NCBI RefSeq assembly: GCF_000272405.2
Contig: NZ_AJZM02000249.1
Coordinates: 1 to 7,414 of the forward strand
Length of the DNA stretch: 7,414 nucleotides
Direction: 5' to 3'
Source: Vibrio tasmaniensis 1F-187
GTDB lineage: Bacteria > Pseudomonadota > Gammaproteobacteria > Enterobacterales > Vibrionaceae
Positions 1 through 6,052 of the stretch are shown here, in pieces. The translations under genes were made by a program, and so were the position numbers. Each line of letters begins with the position of its first letter. Within the stretch, counting starts at the first letter, position 1. The notes under the pieces are model-generated. The model had not been told where the DNA came from, did not search any database, and was given only the letters and a program-made list of their open reading frames with translations.

Positions 1-1223
1 CCGCTTCTGACGCTGCCGGCAGTTTGTCGGTTGATATGCTCGGTTCGCCATTTGGTTGGACACTTGATCCACAATGCGAACCCGCGATCACCACCACCAG
101 CGCAGCAGTTGTAAATGAAAAACGCATTCTAATCGTGCAGCACGCTGGCGAACAGAACTGGTGGCAGAACAAACGTTCCATGCCAAGACACATCATTACC
201 CACCCAGCACTAAGCGATACAGACCTTTCTCAAATCAGTACTGATGATTGGGATGGTTTAGTTCTGATTTCAGATGAAGCACAACCAAAAGGTTACGCCG
301 ACTTTAAAAATAAAACCGTACTGTGGCGACCAAAATCGCTTGTGCTTGGAATAGGCTGTGACCGCAATACTCCTTTCCATGTATTGAAAGCAGGTATCAA
401 TGTTTTCCTGACTGAATATAACCTAGCAAAAGCCAGTGTTTCAGCTTTCGCCAGTATCGCTTTAAAAGCGGATGAAAAAGGTATTTTAGAACTCTCGTCT
501 GAAAGCCAAATTCCTTTCCACACTTATTCAGCCGAGCAACTCGACGGCGTTGAAGGGATTGAAAACCCATCAGAATACGTAAAAAAAATTACGGGAGTAT
601 CATCGGTTTCTGAAGCGGCCGCGCTAAAGCACGCTAAGCGAGATCAACTATTGGTTCCTAAGTGGAAGTTCAAACAAGACGGTTTCAACATGACTTTATC
701 TTGTACTCGCATCGAATACGATGAACCCCTCGCCAAGAAGAAGTGGAAAAACTGGCTAGATGAAAACGTCAAAATCAACCTTCACGGTAATGAAGTGGTA
801 GATGGTTTTCAGTGTAAGCCTAAGCATGTCGATTTAAACCGCCCGATGCTCTACCACCGCCATCACGTATTGCTATGTGAAGGTGGCCGCTGCGCGAAAG
901 AAGGCAGTAAAAACCTTGCACACGATCTTAGACAGGTACTTAAAGCGCTCAATTTTTCCGACGGTGAACAGCGCATCAAGATAAGCCGTACACACTGTGC
1001 GGGCACCTGCAGAAACCGCGCTGCAATGGTGATTTACGAACGTTTACTAGAACATGAAACACCTGTTAACAACGGGCTTTGGATTCGAGGTATCGAAGAA
1101 TTTACCGAGCAAGACTGGAAAGATTTGTTCACAAATCTAGTCGAGCGGAAATCATTAAAAGCTTATTTAGATCCTAAGTTTATCGCACCAATTGAAAATG
1201 CAGACGGCACTACTGAGCTTTAG
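1..1223 (+). CDS. cbiG: CbiG (cobalt-precorrin-5A hydrolase) fused to a C-terminal [2Fe-2S] ferredoxin domain; 5' partial
   Basis: The frame is open from base 3 to a TAG at 1221-1223, giving 406 visible residues. The TTG at 24 and ATG at 36 are internal, because the text before them (ASDAAGS) continues the conserved CbiG 'TATDxxxxSAxD' region. By comparison with ordinary CbiG, roughly 125-135 N-terminal residues lie off the left edge. CbiG opens the delta-lactone of cobalt-precorrin-5A, releasing acetaldehyde, in anaerobic B12 synthesis. Visible residues 1-110 are the middle domain. Residues about 114-237 are the CbiG C-terminal (CobE-like) domain, with VLGIGCDRNTPF, a SIALKADEKGILEL segment, GVSSVSEAAAL and LLVPKWKF. 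After a lysine-rich linker, residues about 283-395 form a thioredoxin-like [2Fe-2S] ferredoxin domain. Its four cysteines are at codons 876, 891, 996 and 1008 (CEGGRC and CAGTC), spaced C-x4-C-x34-C-x3-C, close to NuoE spacing. Ordinary CbiG is about 350 residues and ends before this domain. The CbiG assignment is strong; the role of the extension is inference. Confidence 0.9.
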   Translation, partial: ASDAAGSLSVDMLGSPFGWTLDPQCEPAITTTSAAVVNEKRILIVQHAGEQNWWQNKRSMPRHIITHPALSDTDLSQISTDDWDGLVLISDEAQPKGYADFKNKTVLWRPKSLVLGIGCDRNTPFHVLKAGINVFLTEYNLAKASVSAFASIALKADEKGILELSSESQIPFHTYSAEQLDGVEGIENPSEYVKKITGVSSVSEAAALKHAKRDQLLVPKWKFKQDGFNMTLSCTRIEYDEPLAKKKWKNWLDENVKINLHGNEVVDGFQCKPKHVDLNRPMLYHRHHVLLCEGGRCAKEGSKNLAHDLRQVLKALNFSDGEQRIKISRTHCAGTCRNRAAMVIYERLLEHETPVNNGLWIRGIEEFTEQDWKDLFTNLVERKSLKAYLDPKFIAPIENADGTTEL

Positions 1224-1330
1224 AAACCGCTTAGTTTTAAGAAGCACAGAACTTTAGGTATCACTGAGCTTTAGGAACATAGTAGGCCAAATACTTTGCA
1301 AGCTATGAACATGATATTTCAAAGCTCACT
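1212..1330. repeat. Short direct and inverted repeats around the cbiG stop codon and downstream
   Basis: ACTGAGCTTTAG occurs at 1212-1223, where it encodes the last three residues and stop of cbiG, and again at 1263-1274, 51 bases later; both are followed by purine-AAC. An imperfect related copy (AACTTTAGG) is at 1250-1258. An inverted relative, AAAGCTCACT at 1321-1330, matches the reverse complement of ACTGAGCTTT at 1263-1272 in 9 of 10 positions. The repeats could be a small local duplication of the gene end or arms of alternative RNA stems. No mobile-element feature is seen. Confidence 0.5.
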
Positions 1331-1346
1331 TTAACCTCATTACCAA

Positions 1347-1371
1347 CATGAGATAACCCGTTTATCTTGTG
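1347..1371 (+). promoter_or_regulatory. Dyad/hairpin just upstream of the cbiK ribosome binding site
   Basis: AGATAA (1351-1356) and TTATCT (1362-1367) are perfect inverted repeats around a 5-base centre, CCCGT. In RNA the stem extends outward to 1347/1371, giving 10 pairs including two G-U. It lies 13 bases before the AAGGA at 1385-1389. No T-run follows, so it is not a typical intrinsic terminator. It could be a transcription factor operator or a leader hairpin. The surrounding 177-base gap (1224-1400) contains no credible gene, no B12-box-like GCCACTG and no convincing -35/-10 pair. Confidence 0.35.
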
Positions 1372-1384
1372 ATATAGATTTGAT

Positions 1385-1389
1385 AAGGA
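1385..1389 (+). promoter_or_regulatory. Ribosome binding site that decides the cbiK start
   Basis: AAGGA lies 11 bases before the ATG at 1401. The upstream in-frame TTG at 1380 would place this site inside the coding region, and no Shine-Dalgarno-like sequence precedes that TTG. ATG 1401 is therefore preferred. Confidence 0.6.
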
Positions 1390-1400
1390 CAGCGACAATT

Positions 1401-2243
1401 ATGAAACGACTTCGTCATTATAACCAAGGCACAGCCATTGTACTGAGCTGCTTTGGTAGCGTTGTAGAACAACAACGTTATGAAACTCTAGCAGAGCGCG
1501 TACGTCAAAGTTACCCAGATGTGCCAGTGCGTATCGCCACCAGCTCAAAGATGGTGATCAAGAAGCTGGCTCGTAAAGACACGCCATGTTTCAGCCTACC
1601 TCAGGTACTCGCCGATCTAGACACTCAAGGTTACGAACGCATTTTGATTGTTTCAGTGTACCTATTCCCTACCGATGAACATCGCTACATGACATCAATA
1701 GTTGATGGCTTCAAGCAATTCTCATTGGCGCGCATTGAACAAACACCAGCGATCATGCATCACAGCCAATTAACGACCAATTTGCTTTCGGCTCTCCATG
1801 ATCGTTTTGCTCCACAAGATCATTTCAACGTGTTCGTTCACCACGGTGCGCCTATGCTAGATAACCCAGGTCACCAATCGATCCATTACTGTGATGATCT
1901 ACTCGGCAAATTATCGCAACGCAACTTCGCTTGCTCGCTCGAAGGCGCATGGCCATTTAAGTTAGTGAAAAATGAAATGGTTCGCCGCATTAAAGAGCAA
2001 TATACAGGCCAAGGCCGACCGCTTCTTAATCTAGTTCCACTACTGCTTGTATCGGGTAACCACTTCATCAACGATCTTAAAGAAATTAATGAGATGCTGG
2101 CAGAAGACGCTGACGTTCAAGTGGCAGAGCCAATCCAAGGTGACAAGTTCTGCATGCTCGATATGCCAGAACTGTTACAGATTATCGATAAGCAAATTAA
2201 AGAAGGCTTAATTCGTTTAGGTGCACCAGAGGAAGAGAAATAA
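1401..2243 (+). CDS. cbiK: Sirohydrochlorin cobaltochelatase, CbiK type
   Basis: This encodes 280 residues from ATG 1401, the start also supported by similarity of its N terminus to CbiK. CbiK inserts Co2+ into sirohydrochlorin (factor II), committing it to the oxygen-independent B12 branch. The N-terminal strand (about 11-19, AIVLSCFGS) replaces the usual VVSFGTS. Residues 46-56 (ATSSKMVIKKL) match the family's TSGMIIRKL segment. The metal and catalytic positions of Salmonella CbiK (Glu89, His145, His207) appear as Glu93 in FPTDEHRYM, His148 in FVHHGAPM and His221 in VSGNHFINDL. Family length is about 264, so this copy is slightly longer. No signal peptide is seen, so it is cytosolic, unlike the periplasmic CbiK paralogues of some sulfate reducers. 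The stop is 2 bases before cbiH, and its last codons (GAGGAAGAG) supply the cbiH Shine-Dalgarno. Confidence 0.9.
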   Translation: MKRLRHYNQGTAIVLSCFGSVVEQQRYETLAERVRQSYPDVPVRIATSSKMVIKKLARKDTPCFSLPQVLADLDTQGYERILIVSVYLFPTDEHRYMTSIVDGFKQFSLARIEQTPAIMHHSQLTTNLLSALHDRFAPQDHFNVFVHHGAPMLDNPGHQSIHYCDDLLGKLSQRNFACSLEGAWPFKLVKNEMVRRIKEQYTGQGRPLLNLVPLLLVSGNHFINDLKEINEMLAEDADVQVAEPIQGDKFCMLDMPELLQIIDKQIKEGLIRLGAPEEEK

Positions 2244-2245
2244 TC

Positions 2246-3085
2246 ATGGCAAAACTAACACTGGTAGGCTTAGGGCCTGGCGCAATAGACCTAGTCACAC
2301 CCGCAGCGCAACAAGCGGTAAAGAATGCAGATGTCGTTGCAGGCTACAAGCCGTATGTAGAATCAATCAGCACACTAATCGACACTCAAGAAGTCATTCA
2401 AAGTGGTATGACTCGCGAATGGGACCGCGCTCAAGCCGCAGTAGAAGAAGCAGCAAAAGGTCGAGAAGTCGTATTGGTATGTTCTGGGGATTCTGGCATG
2501 TACGCGATGGCGCCTTTAGTGCTTGAATTATTGGAGCAAAACGCAGAATTAAACGCACAAGTTGAACTGGATATTATTCCGGGCATCACCGCGGCTAACG
2601 CCTGTGCTTCTTTAGTTGGTGCACCTCTTGGTCACGATAGTTGTACCATTTCTCTGTCTGACTTATTAACGCCTTGGGAAGTGATTACCAAGCGGATTGA
2701 AGCCGCGGCAATGGCTGATTTTGCGATTACCTTCTACAACCCTCGCTCTAAAAAGAGAACTCAGCACATTGAAACTGCACGTGAAATCCTTTTGGAACAT
2801 CGTGACCCAAATACTCCCGTTGCTATCGTGAATGCTGCGTATCGTGATGAGCAAAAAGTCACACTGACAACACTGGCTGAATTTACCAAAGTGGAATTTG
2901 GTATGAACGCCGCGGTCGTGATAGGTAACAGCAACAGCTACCGATTTGGTGATTGGATCGTAACACCGCGTGGCTACACCAATAAATATCAACTGAAAGA
3001 CGGCAAGGTACTAGAAGGTCAAAAACGTGGCCATTCATTAAAAGTTGAACCTAAACCAGAATCAGTGACGGAAGAGGCAAACTAG
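2246..3085 (+). CDS. cbiH: Cobalt-precorrin-3B C17-methyltransferase (ring contraction), CbiH/CobJ family
   Basis: A 279-residue SAM-dependent tetrapyrrole methylase. It methylates C17 of cobalt-precorrin-3 and drives ring contraction with formation of a delta-lactone, giving cobalt-precorrin-4. The family motifs are present in order: GLGPG at 8-12, CSGDSGMYAMA at 79-89 (the SAM-binding GDSG turn), PGITA at 112-116, the CobJ-type segment GAPLGHDSCTISLSDLLTPW at 125-144, YNPRS at 164-168 and VTPRGY at 239-244. These separate CbiH/CobJ from the other methylases of this superfamily. The C terminus after about residue 250 is a polar, charged tail of about 30 residues beyond the usual end of the fold (family members are roughly 240-255 residues). 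No Fe-S extension like that of Bacillus CbiH60 is present. The ATG is 2 bases after cbiK and the stop 1 base before cbiF, so translational coupling is likely. Confidence 0.95.
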   Translation: MAKLTLVGLGPGAIDLVTPAAQQAVKNADVVAGYKPYVESISTLIDTQEVIQSGMTREWDRAQAAVEEAAKGREVVLVCSGDSGMYAMAPLVLELLEQNAELNAQVELDIIPGITAANACASLVGAPLGHDSCTISLSDLLTPWEVITKRIEAAAMADFAITFYNPRSKKRTQHIETAREILLEHRDPNTPVAIVNAAYRDEQKVTLTTLAEFTKVEFGMNAAVVIGNSNSYRFGDWIVTPRGYTNKYQLKDGKVLEGQKRGHSLKVEPKPESVTEEAN

Positions 3086-3086
3086 T

Positions 3087-3899
3087 ATGACGGTATTTTT
3101 TATCGGCGCAGGGCCGGGTGACCCAGATTTAATCACAGTGAAAGGCGCACGCTTAGTTGAAGAGTGCCCTGTGATTGTTTACGCAGGCAGTTTAGTGCCA
3201 AAAGCCGTCATCGATCGCGCTCACCCTGATGCACTGGTCTATAACTCCGCTGACATGGATCTTGATGATCTAACCAATGTGTACCTAACCGCACACGAAA
3301 AAGGTCAAAACGTTGCACGCGTTCAAACTGGCGATCTTTCAATTTACTCGTCGCTTGCAGAACAAACACGTCGCTTGAACGAACTTGGCATTGATTGGAA
3401 AGTGGTTCCGGGCGTCTCCTCTTTCCAAGCGAGTGCCGCAGCTCTTGGCCAAGAACTGACGCTACCTGAAAAGTGCCAGACCATTATTCTTAGCCGAGCA
3501 TCAGGTCGAACGCCTGTTCCTGAAAAAGAGAATCTACGCGCCCTTGCCTCTCACGAAGCAACACTGTGTTTATTTCTTAGCGCAACATTAATTCGTAAAG
3601 TGGTTCGTGAATTATCAGATGTTTACCCGCAAGATTGGCCAGTGGCTGTCGTTGAAAAAGCCAGTCACCCTGAACAGCGAATATTCCGTGCTACATTGGG
3701 TACGATCGCCCAAGTTATGCATGATGAAGGGATTCGCTCCACCGCGATGATCATCGTCAGTAAAGTGCTAGGCGACAATGATTTTGTTGACTCTAAACTC
3801 TACGATCCGACCTTCTCACACGCTTGCCGAAAAGCACGTGTCGTTGAAGAGGGTGTAGCTGAAAGTGGAACATTGGAAGACGATAAGAGCGCAGACTAA
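3087..3899 (+). CDS. cbiF: Cobalt-precorrin-4 C11-methyltransferase, CbiF/CobM family
   Basis: A 270-residue SAM-dependent methylase that adds a methyl group at C11 of cobalt-precorrin-4 to give cobalt-precorrin-5A, the substrate of CbiG encoded at the left of the window. Visible signatures are GAGPGDPDL at 7-15, YAGSLVP at 32-38, TGDLSIYSS at 81-89 (the SAM-binding loop, often GDPSLYG), VPGVSSF at 107-113, the CbiF/CobM-specific SRASGRTPVPE at 136-146 and VVEKASHPEQRI at 188-199. Residues after about 250 form an acidic tail not needed for the fold. The start is set by GAAGAGG at 3071-3077, inside the end of cbiH, with only one base between the genes. A 76-base gap without a clear promoter or terminator follows before cbiB. 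Confidence 0.95.
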   Translation: MTVFFIGAGPGDPDLITVKGARLVEECPVIVYAGSLVPKAVIDRAHPDALVYNSADMDLDDLTNVYLTAHEKGQNVARVQTGDLSIYSSLAEQTRRLNELGIDWKVVPGVSSFQASAAALGQELTLPEKCQTIILSRASGRTPVPEKENLRALASHEATLCLFLSATLIRKVVRELSDVYPQDWPVAVVEKASHPEQRIFRATLGTIAQVMHDEGIRSTAMIIVSKVLGDNDFVDSKLYDPTFSHACRKARVVEEGVAESGTLEDDKSAD

Positions 3900-3975
3900 C
3901 CTCGCTCATTAGCTGTTGATTGGTTTATGCGTTTATTCATTTTCACTATCCAGTCAGCAGCATTATTTGGCAGAT

Positions 3976-4941
3976 ATGATGATCTTTTTTGATTTAAATT
4001 TTGGTTATTCAAGTTTAGCGATCGCGCTAATGATGATCGCAGCTTTGATGCTTGATCACTTACTAGGTGAGCCTAAACGATTTCACCCTTTGATCGGTTT
4101 TGGCTATGCGGTTGAGAAAATCGAGAAGCTGTTAAACCGAGCCACTAAATTCTCAGGTTTGATCGCATGGATAGCTGCGACTGTTCCATTGTGCTTACTC
4201 AGCTTTTGGCTACAACATACGCTACTAAGCATGGGGAACACATTAGGCTTTTGGCTATTTAATATCGTGGTTCTGTATATCGCGATAGGTCAACGTAGCC
4301 TGCTTGATCACGCCCAGTGGATCCACCAGCCGCTGAGCCAAGGTGATCTTGATTTAGCGCGAGAGAAAGTTGGTTGGATCGTTAGCCGTAATACTGAAAC
4401 CATGGATCAACGCCAGATCACGTCATCGACGATTGAGTCGGTATTAGAGAATGGTAACGATGCGATCTTCGGCACTCTATTTTGGTTTGCACTGCTTGGG
4501 GCTCCAGGGGCATTACTGTTCCGATTAGTGAACACACTTGATGCGATGTGGGGCTACAAAAATGAACGCTGGCTAGAATTTGGCTATGTGGCAGCAAAAG
4601 TAGATGATGTGATGGGCTGGGCACCTGCGCGCTTAACCGCACTTAGCTACAGCCTTTTAGGCAACACTAAGTTGGCTCTGAAATGCTGGAAAGAACAAGC
4701 TAAACATTGCTCGAGTCCAAACGGTGGCCCCGTAATGACATCAGGTGCCGGCGCACTACAAATCATCATAGGTGGCGATACTTATTACCACGGAAAACTT
4801 GTGAAAAAACGTCCGATGGGAAAAGGTAATATTGCGACTTTAGAAGATATTCCACGAGCCATATCTTTGGTCCAAAAAACCAGTGTGCTTTGGGCCATCG
4901 TAATGCTACTGCTTTCTCTTTTAACTCTTTGTTTATTTTGA
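3976..4941 (+). CDS. cbiB: Adenosylcobinamide-phosphate synthase, CbiB; integral membrane protein
   Basis: This encodes 321 residues from ATG 3976; the adjacent ATG 3979 is equally possible. The frame stays open to a TTG at 3916, but those 20 residues are unlike CbiB and the family is usually about 320 residues. CbiB joins (R)-1-amino-2-propanol O-2-phosphate to adenosylcobyrate in the inner membrane. Family motifs are LDHLLGEPKRFHPLIGFG at 26-43, VGWIVSRNTETMD at 132-144, ESVLENGNDAIFGTLFW at 154-170, VNTLDAMWGYKNE at 185-197, AKVDDVMGWAPARLTAL at 207-223, and the segment at 248-267 with SPNGG and the GALQI stretch. Hydrophobic segments lie near 12-27, 62-80, 90-107, 163-183 and 304-321, the last ending at the C terminus. 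The Shine-Dalgarno (GGCAG near 3969-3973) is weak. The next gene supplies its aminopropanol phosphate substrate. Confidence 0.94.
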   Translation: MMIFFDLNFGYSSLAIALMMIAALMLDHLLGEPKRFHPLIGFGYAVEKIEKLLNRATKFSGLIAWIAATVPLCLLSFWLQHTLLSMGNTLGFWLFNIVVLYIAIGQRSLLDHAQWIHQPLSQGDLDLAREKVGWIVSRNTETMDQRQITSSTIESVLENGNDAIFGTLFWFALLGAPGALLFRLVNTLDAMWGYKNERWLEFGYVAAKVDDVMGWAPARLTALSYSLLGNTKLALKCWKEQAKHCSSPNGGPVMTSGAGALQIIIGGDTYYHGKLVKKRPMGKGNIATLEDIPRAISLVQKTSVLWAIVMLLLSLLTLCLF

Positions 4942-4964
4942 TTTCATGTCTATTTTAACTCTTT
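4919..4964. repeat. 12-base direct repeat spanning the cbiB stop codon
   Basis: TTTTAACTCTTT occurs at 4919-4930, inside the last codons of cbiB, and again at 4953-4964, in the 38-base gap before cobD. The offset is 34 bases. It may be a chance product of T-rich sequence or a small duplication. A T-rich stretch follows the stop, but no stable stem precedes it. Confidence 0.4.
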
Positions 4965-4979
4965 ACTTTAAGTACGCTA

Positions 4980-6050
4980 ATGACGATTAAACAACACTCA
5001 ACCTCAAACGAACTTCCGCATCACGGTGGTAAGTTAATCGAGTTTTCATTGCGCTATCAAAGGCCAATCGAACAATGGGTCGACCTTTCAACTGGAGTAA
5101 GCCCGCACCACTACCCTATACCTGAAATCCCTGCATCGGTATGGAATCGGCTACCAGAAGACGATGATGGCTTAATCACAGCCGCGCAAACCTACTATCA
5201 AAGTGATGCCTTGTTACCCGTAGCTGGCAGTCAGGCAGCCATTCAATCGCTACCTCATATGATTGCAAAGACACAGCCAACATTGACGTACATCCTATTG
5301 CCTCATACGGGTTACAAAGAACATCGACATGCGTGGCAGCAGTACGCAGAACAAAGCATACAAGCCGTCATATTCGACTTTTACCTACACAAACCGACAA
5401 TCGAACAGCTGAAAACGGCAGACGTGGTCGTAGTGATTAATCCCAATAATCCAACCGCACTGAATGTGCCACCAAGTGAAGTACTGACTTGGCTAGATCA
5501 TATCCAAGATCATTCAACGCTCGTGATTGATGAAGCGTTTGTAGACTGTACTCCTGAGCTTTCAGTGTTACCAAGTTTCCCAACAGGAGTACCTGACAAT
5601 CTAATAGTCCTGCGATCAGTGGGTAAATTTTTTGGGCTGGCAGGGATTCGCGCAGGCTTTTGTTTTGCCTCGCCATTGCGTTTAAATATTCTTAAACAAC
5701 ACCTTGGACCTTGGACACTCAGTGGCCCAACTCGCTATGTCACCACACATGCCTTACTCAACTCCAATTGGCAAAAGAAAAACCGCCAACGCCTACATGA
5801 AGAGGCTCAGCGTATGAACCAAATCTTACAACTACATTTTGGCCAAATGGCGGGCTCGGTAAAAATAACATCACAGATACTCTTTCACCGAGTTGAAATT
5901 TCAGATTCGGTATCATGGCACCATCAGCTCGCCAAGTTAGGGGTTTTTACTCGTCATTGTGATGAAAACGATGCACTTCGTTTCGGGTTACCCGCCAACG
6001 AATCACAATGGCAAGCGCTCACTCGCGCACTCGAACAACTCAAGGAATAA
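4980..6050 (+). CDS. cobD: L-threonine-O-3-phosphate decarboxylase, CobD (CobC-type) PLP enzyme
   Basis: A 356-residue fold-type I, PLP-dependent enzyme of the histidinol-phosphate aminotransferase-like group. It decarboxylates L-threonine O-3-phosphate to (R)-1-amino-2-propanol O-2-phosphate, the linker of the nucleotide loop. The CobC/CobD N terminus is clear: HHGG at 14-17, then WVDLSTGVSP at 33-42 and PASVWNRLPEDDDGL at 51-65. PLP-fold features are GSQAAIQ at 83-89, NPNNPT at 154-159, the cofactor aspartate Asp184 in VIDEAF, and the Schiff-base Lys216 within RSVGKFFGLAGIRAGF at 212-227. LRFGLP at 333-338 carries the C-terminal arginine that usually binds the substrate carboxylate. The N terminus resembles CobC of aerobic-pathway clusters. 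The HGG motif and the context argue against HisC. ATG 4980 has only a weak upstream AAG. The gene is called cobC in Pseudomonas nomenclature. Confidence 0.92.
   Translation: MTIKQHSTSNELPHHGGKLIEFSLRYQRPIEQWVDLSTGVSPHHYPIPEIPASVWNRLPEDDDGLITAAQTYYQSDALLPVAGSQAAIQSLPHMIAKTQPTLTYILLPHTGYKEHRHAWQQYAEQSIQAVIFDFYLHKPTIEQLKTADVVVVINPNNPTALNVPPSEVLTWLDHIQDHSTLVIDEAFVDCTPELSVLPSFPTGVPDNLIVLRSVGKFFGLAGIRAGFCFASPLRLNILKQHLGPWTLSGPTRYVTTHALLNSNWQKKNRQRLHEEAQRMNQILQLHFGQMAGSVKITSQILFHRVEISDSVSWHHQLAKLGVFTRHCDENDALRFGLPANESQWQALTRALEQLKE
6042..6046 (+). promoter_or_regulatory. Ribosome binding site that decides the cbiA start
   Basis: AAGGA lies 6 bases before ATG 6053, inside the last codons of cobD. 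It excludes the in-frame upstream ATG at 6008, whose 15 extra residues (starting MASAHSRTRT) do not resemble the family and would overlap cobD. The P-loop sits at the usual distance from ATG 6053. Confidence 0.75.
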
Positions 6051-6052
6051 TT

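Noticed and set aside
24..38. TTG at 24 or ATG at 36 as a real start of the first gene
   Set aside because: The frame is open to the left edge and the preceding residues continue the conserved CbiG region, so both are internal codons of a truncated gene.
1224..1400. A cobalamin riboswitch before cbiK
   Set aside because: No B12-box-like GCCACTG and no recognisable cobalamin riboswitch core in the 177 bases.
3887..3907. GAGCG/CGCTC hairpin at the end of cbiF as a terminator
   Set aside because: Only five pairs with an 11-base loop and no T-run; it is unlikely to stop transcription.
3916..3975. N-terminal extension of cbiB from TTG 3916
   Set aside because: The 20 extra residues do not resemble CbiB, and starting at ATG 3976 or 3979 gives the usual family length.
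6008..6052. Longer cbiA starting at ATG 6008 and overlapping cobD
   Set aside because: A good AAGGA precedes ATG 6053, and the P-loop position fits that start.
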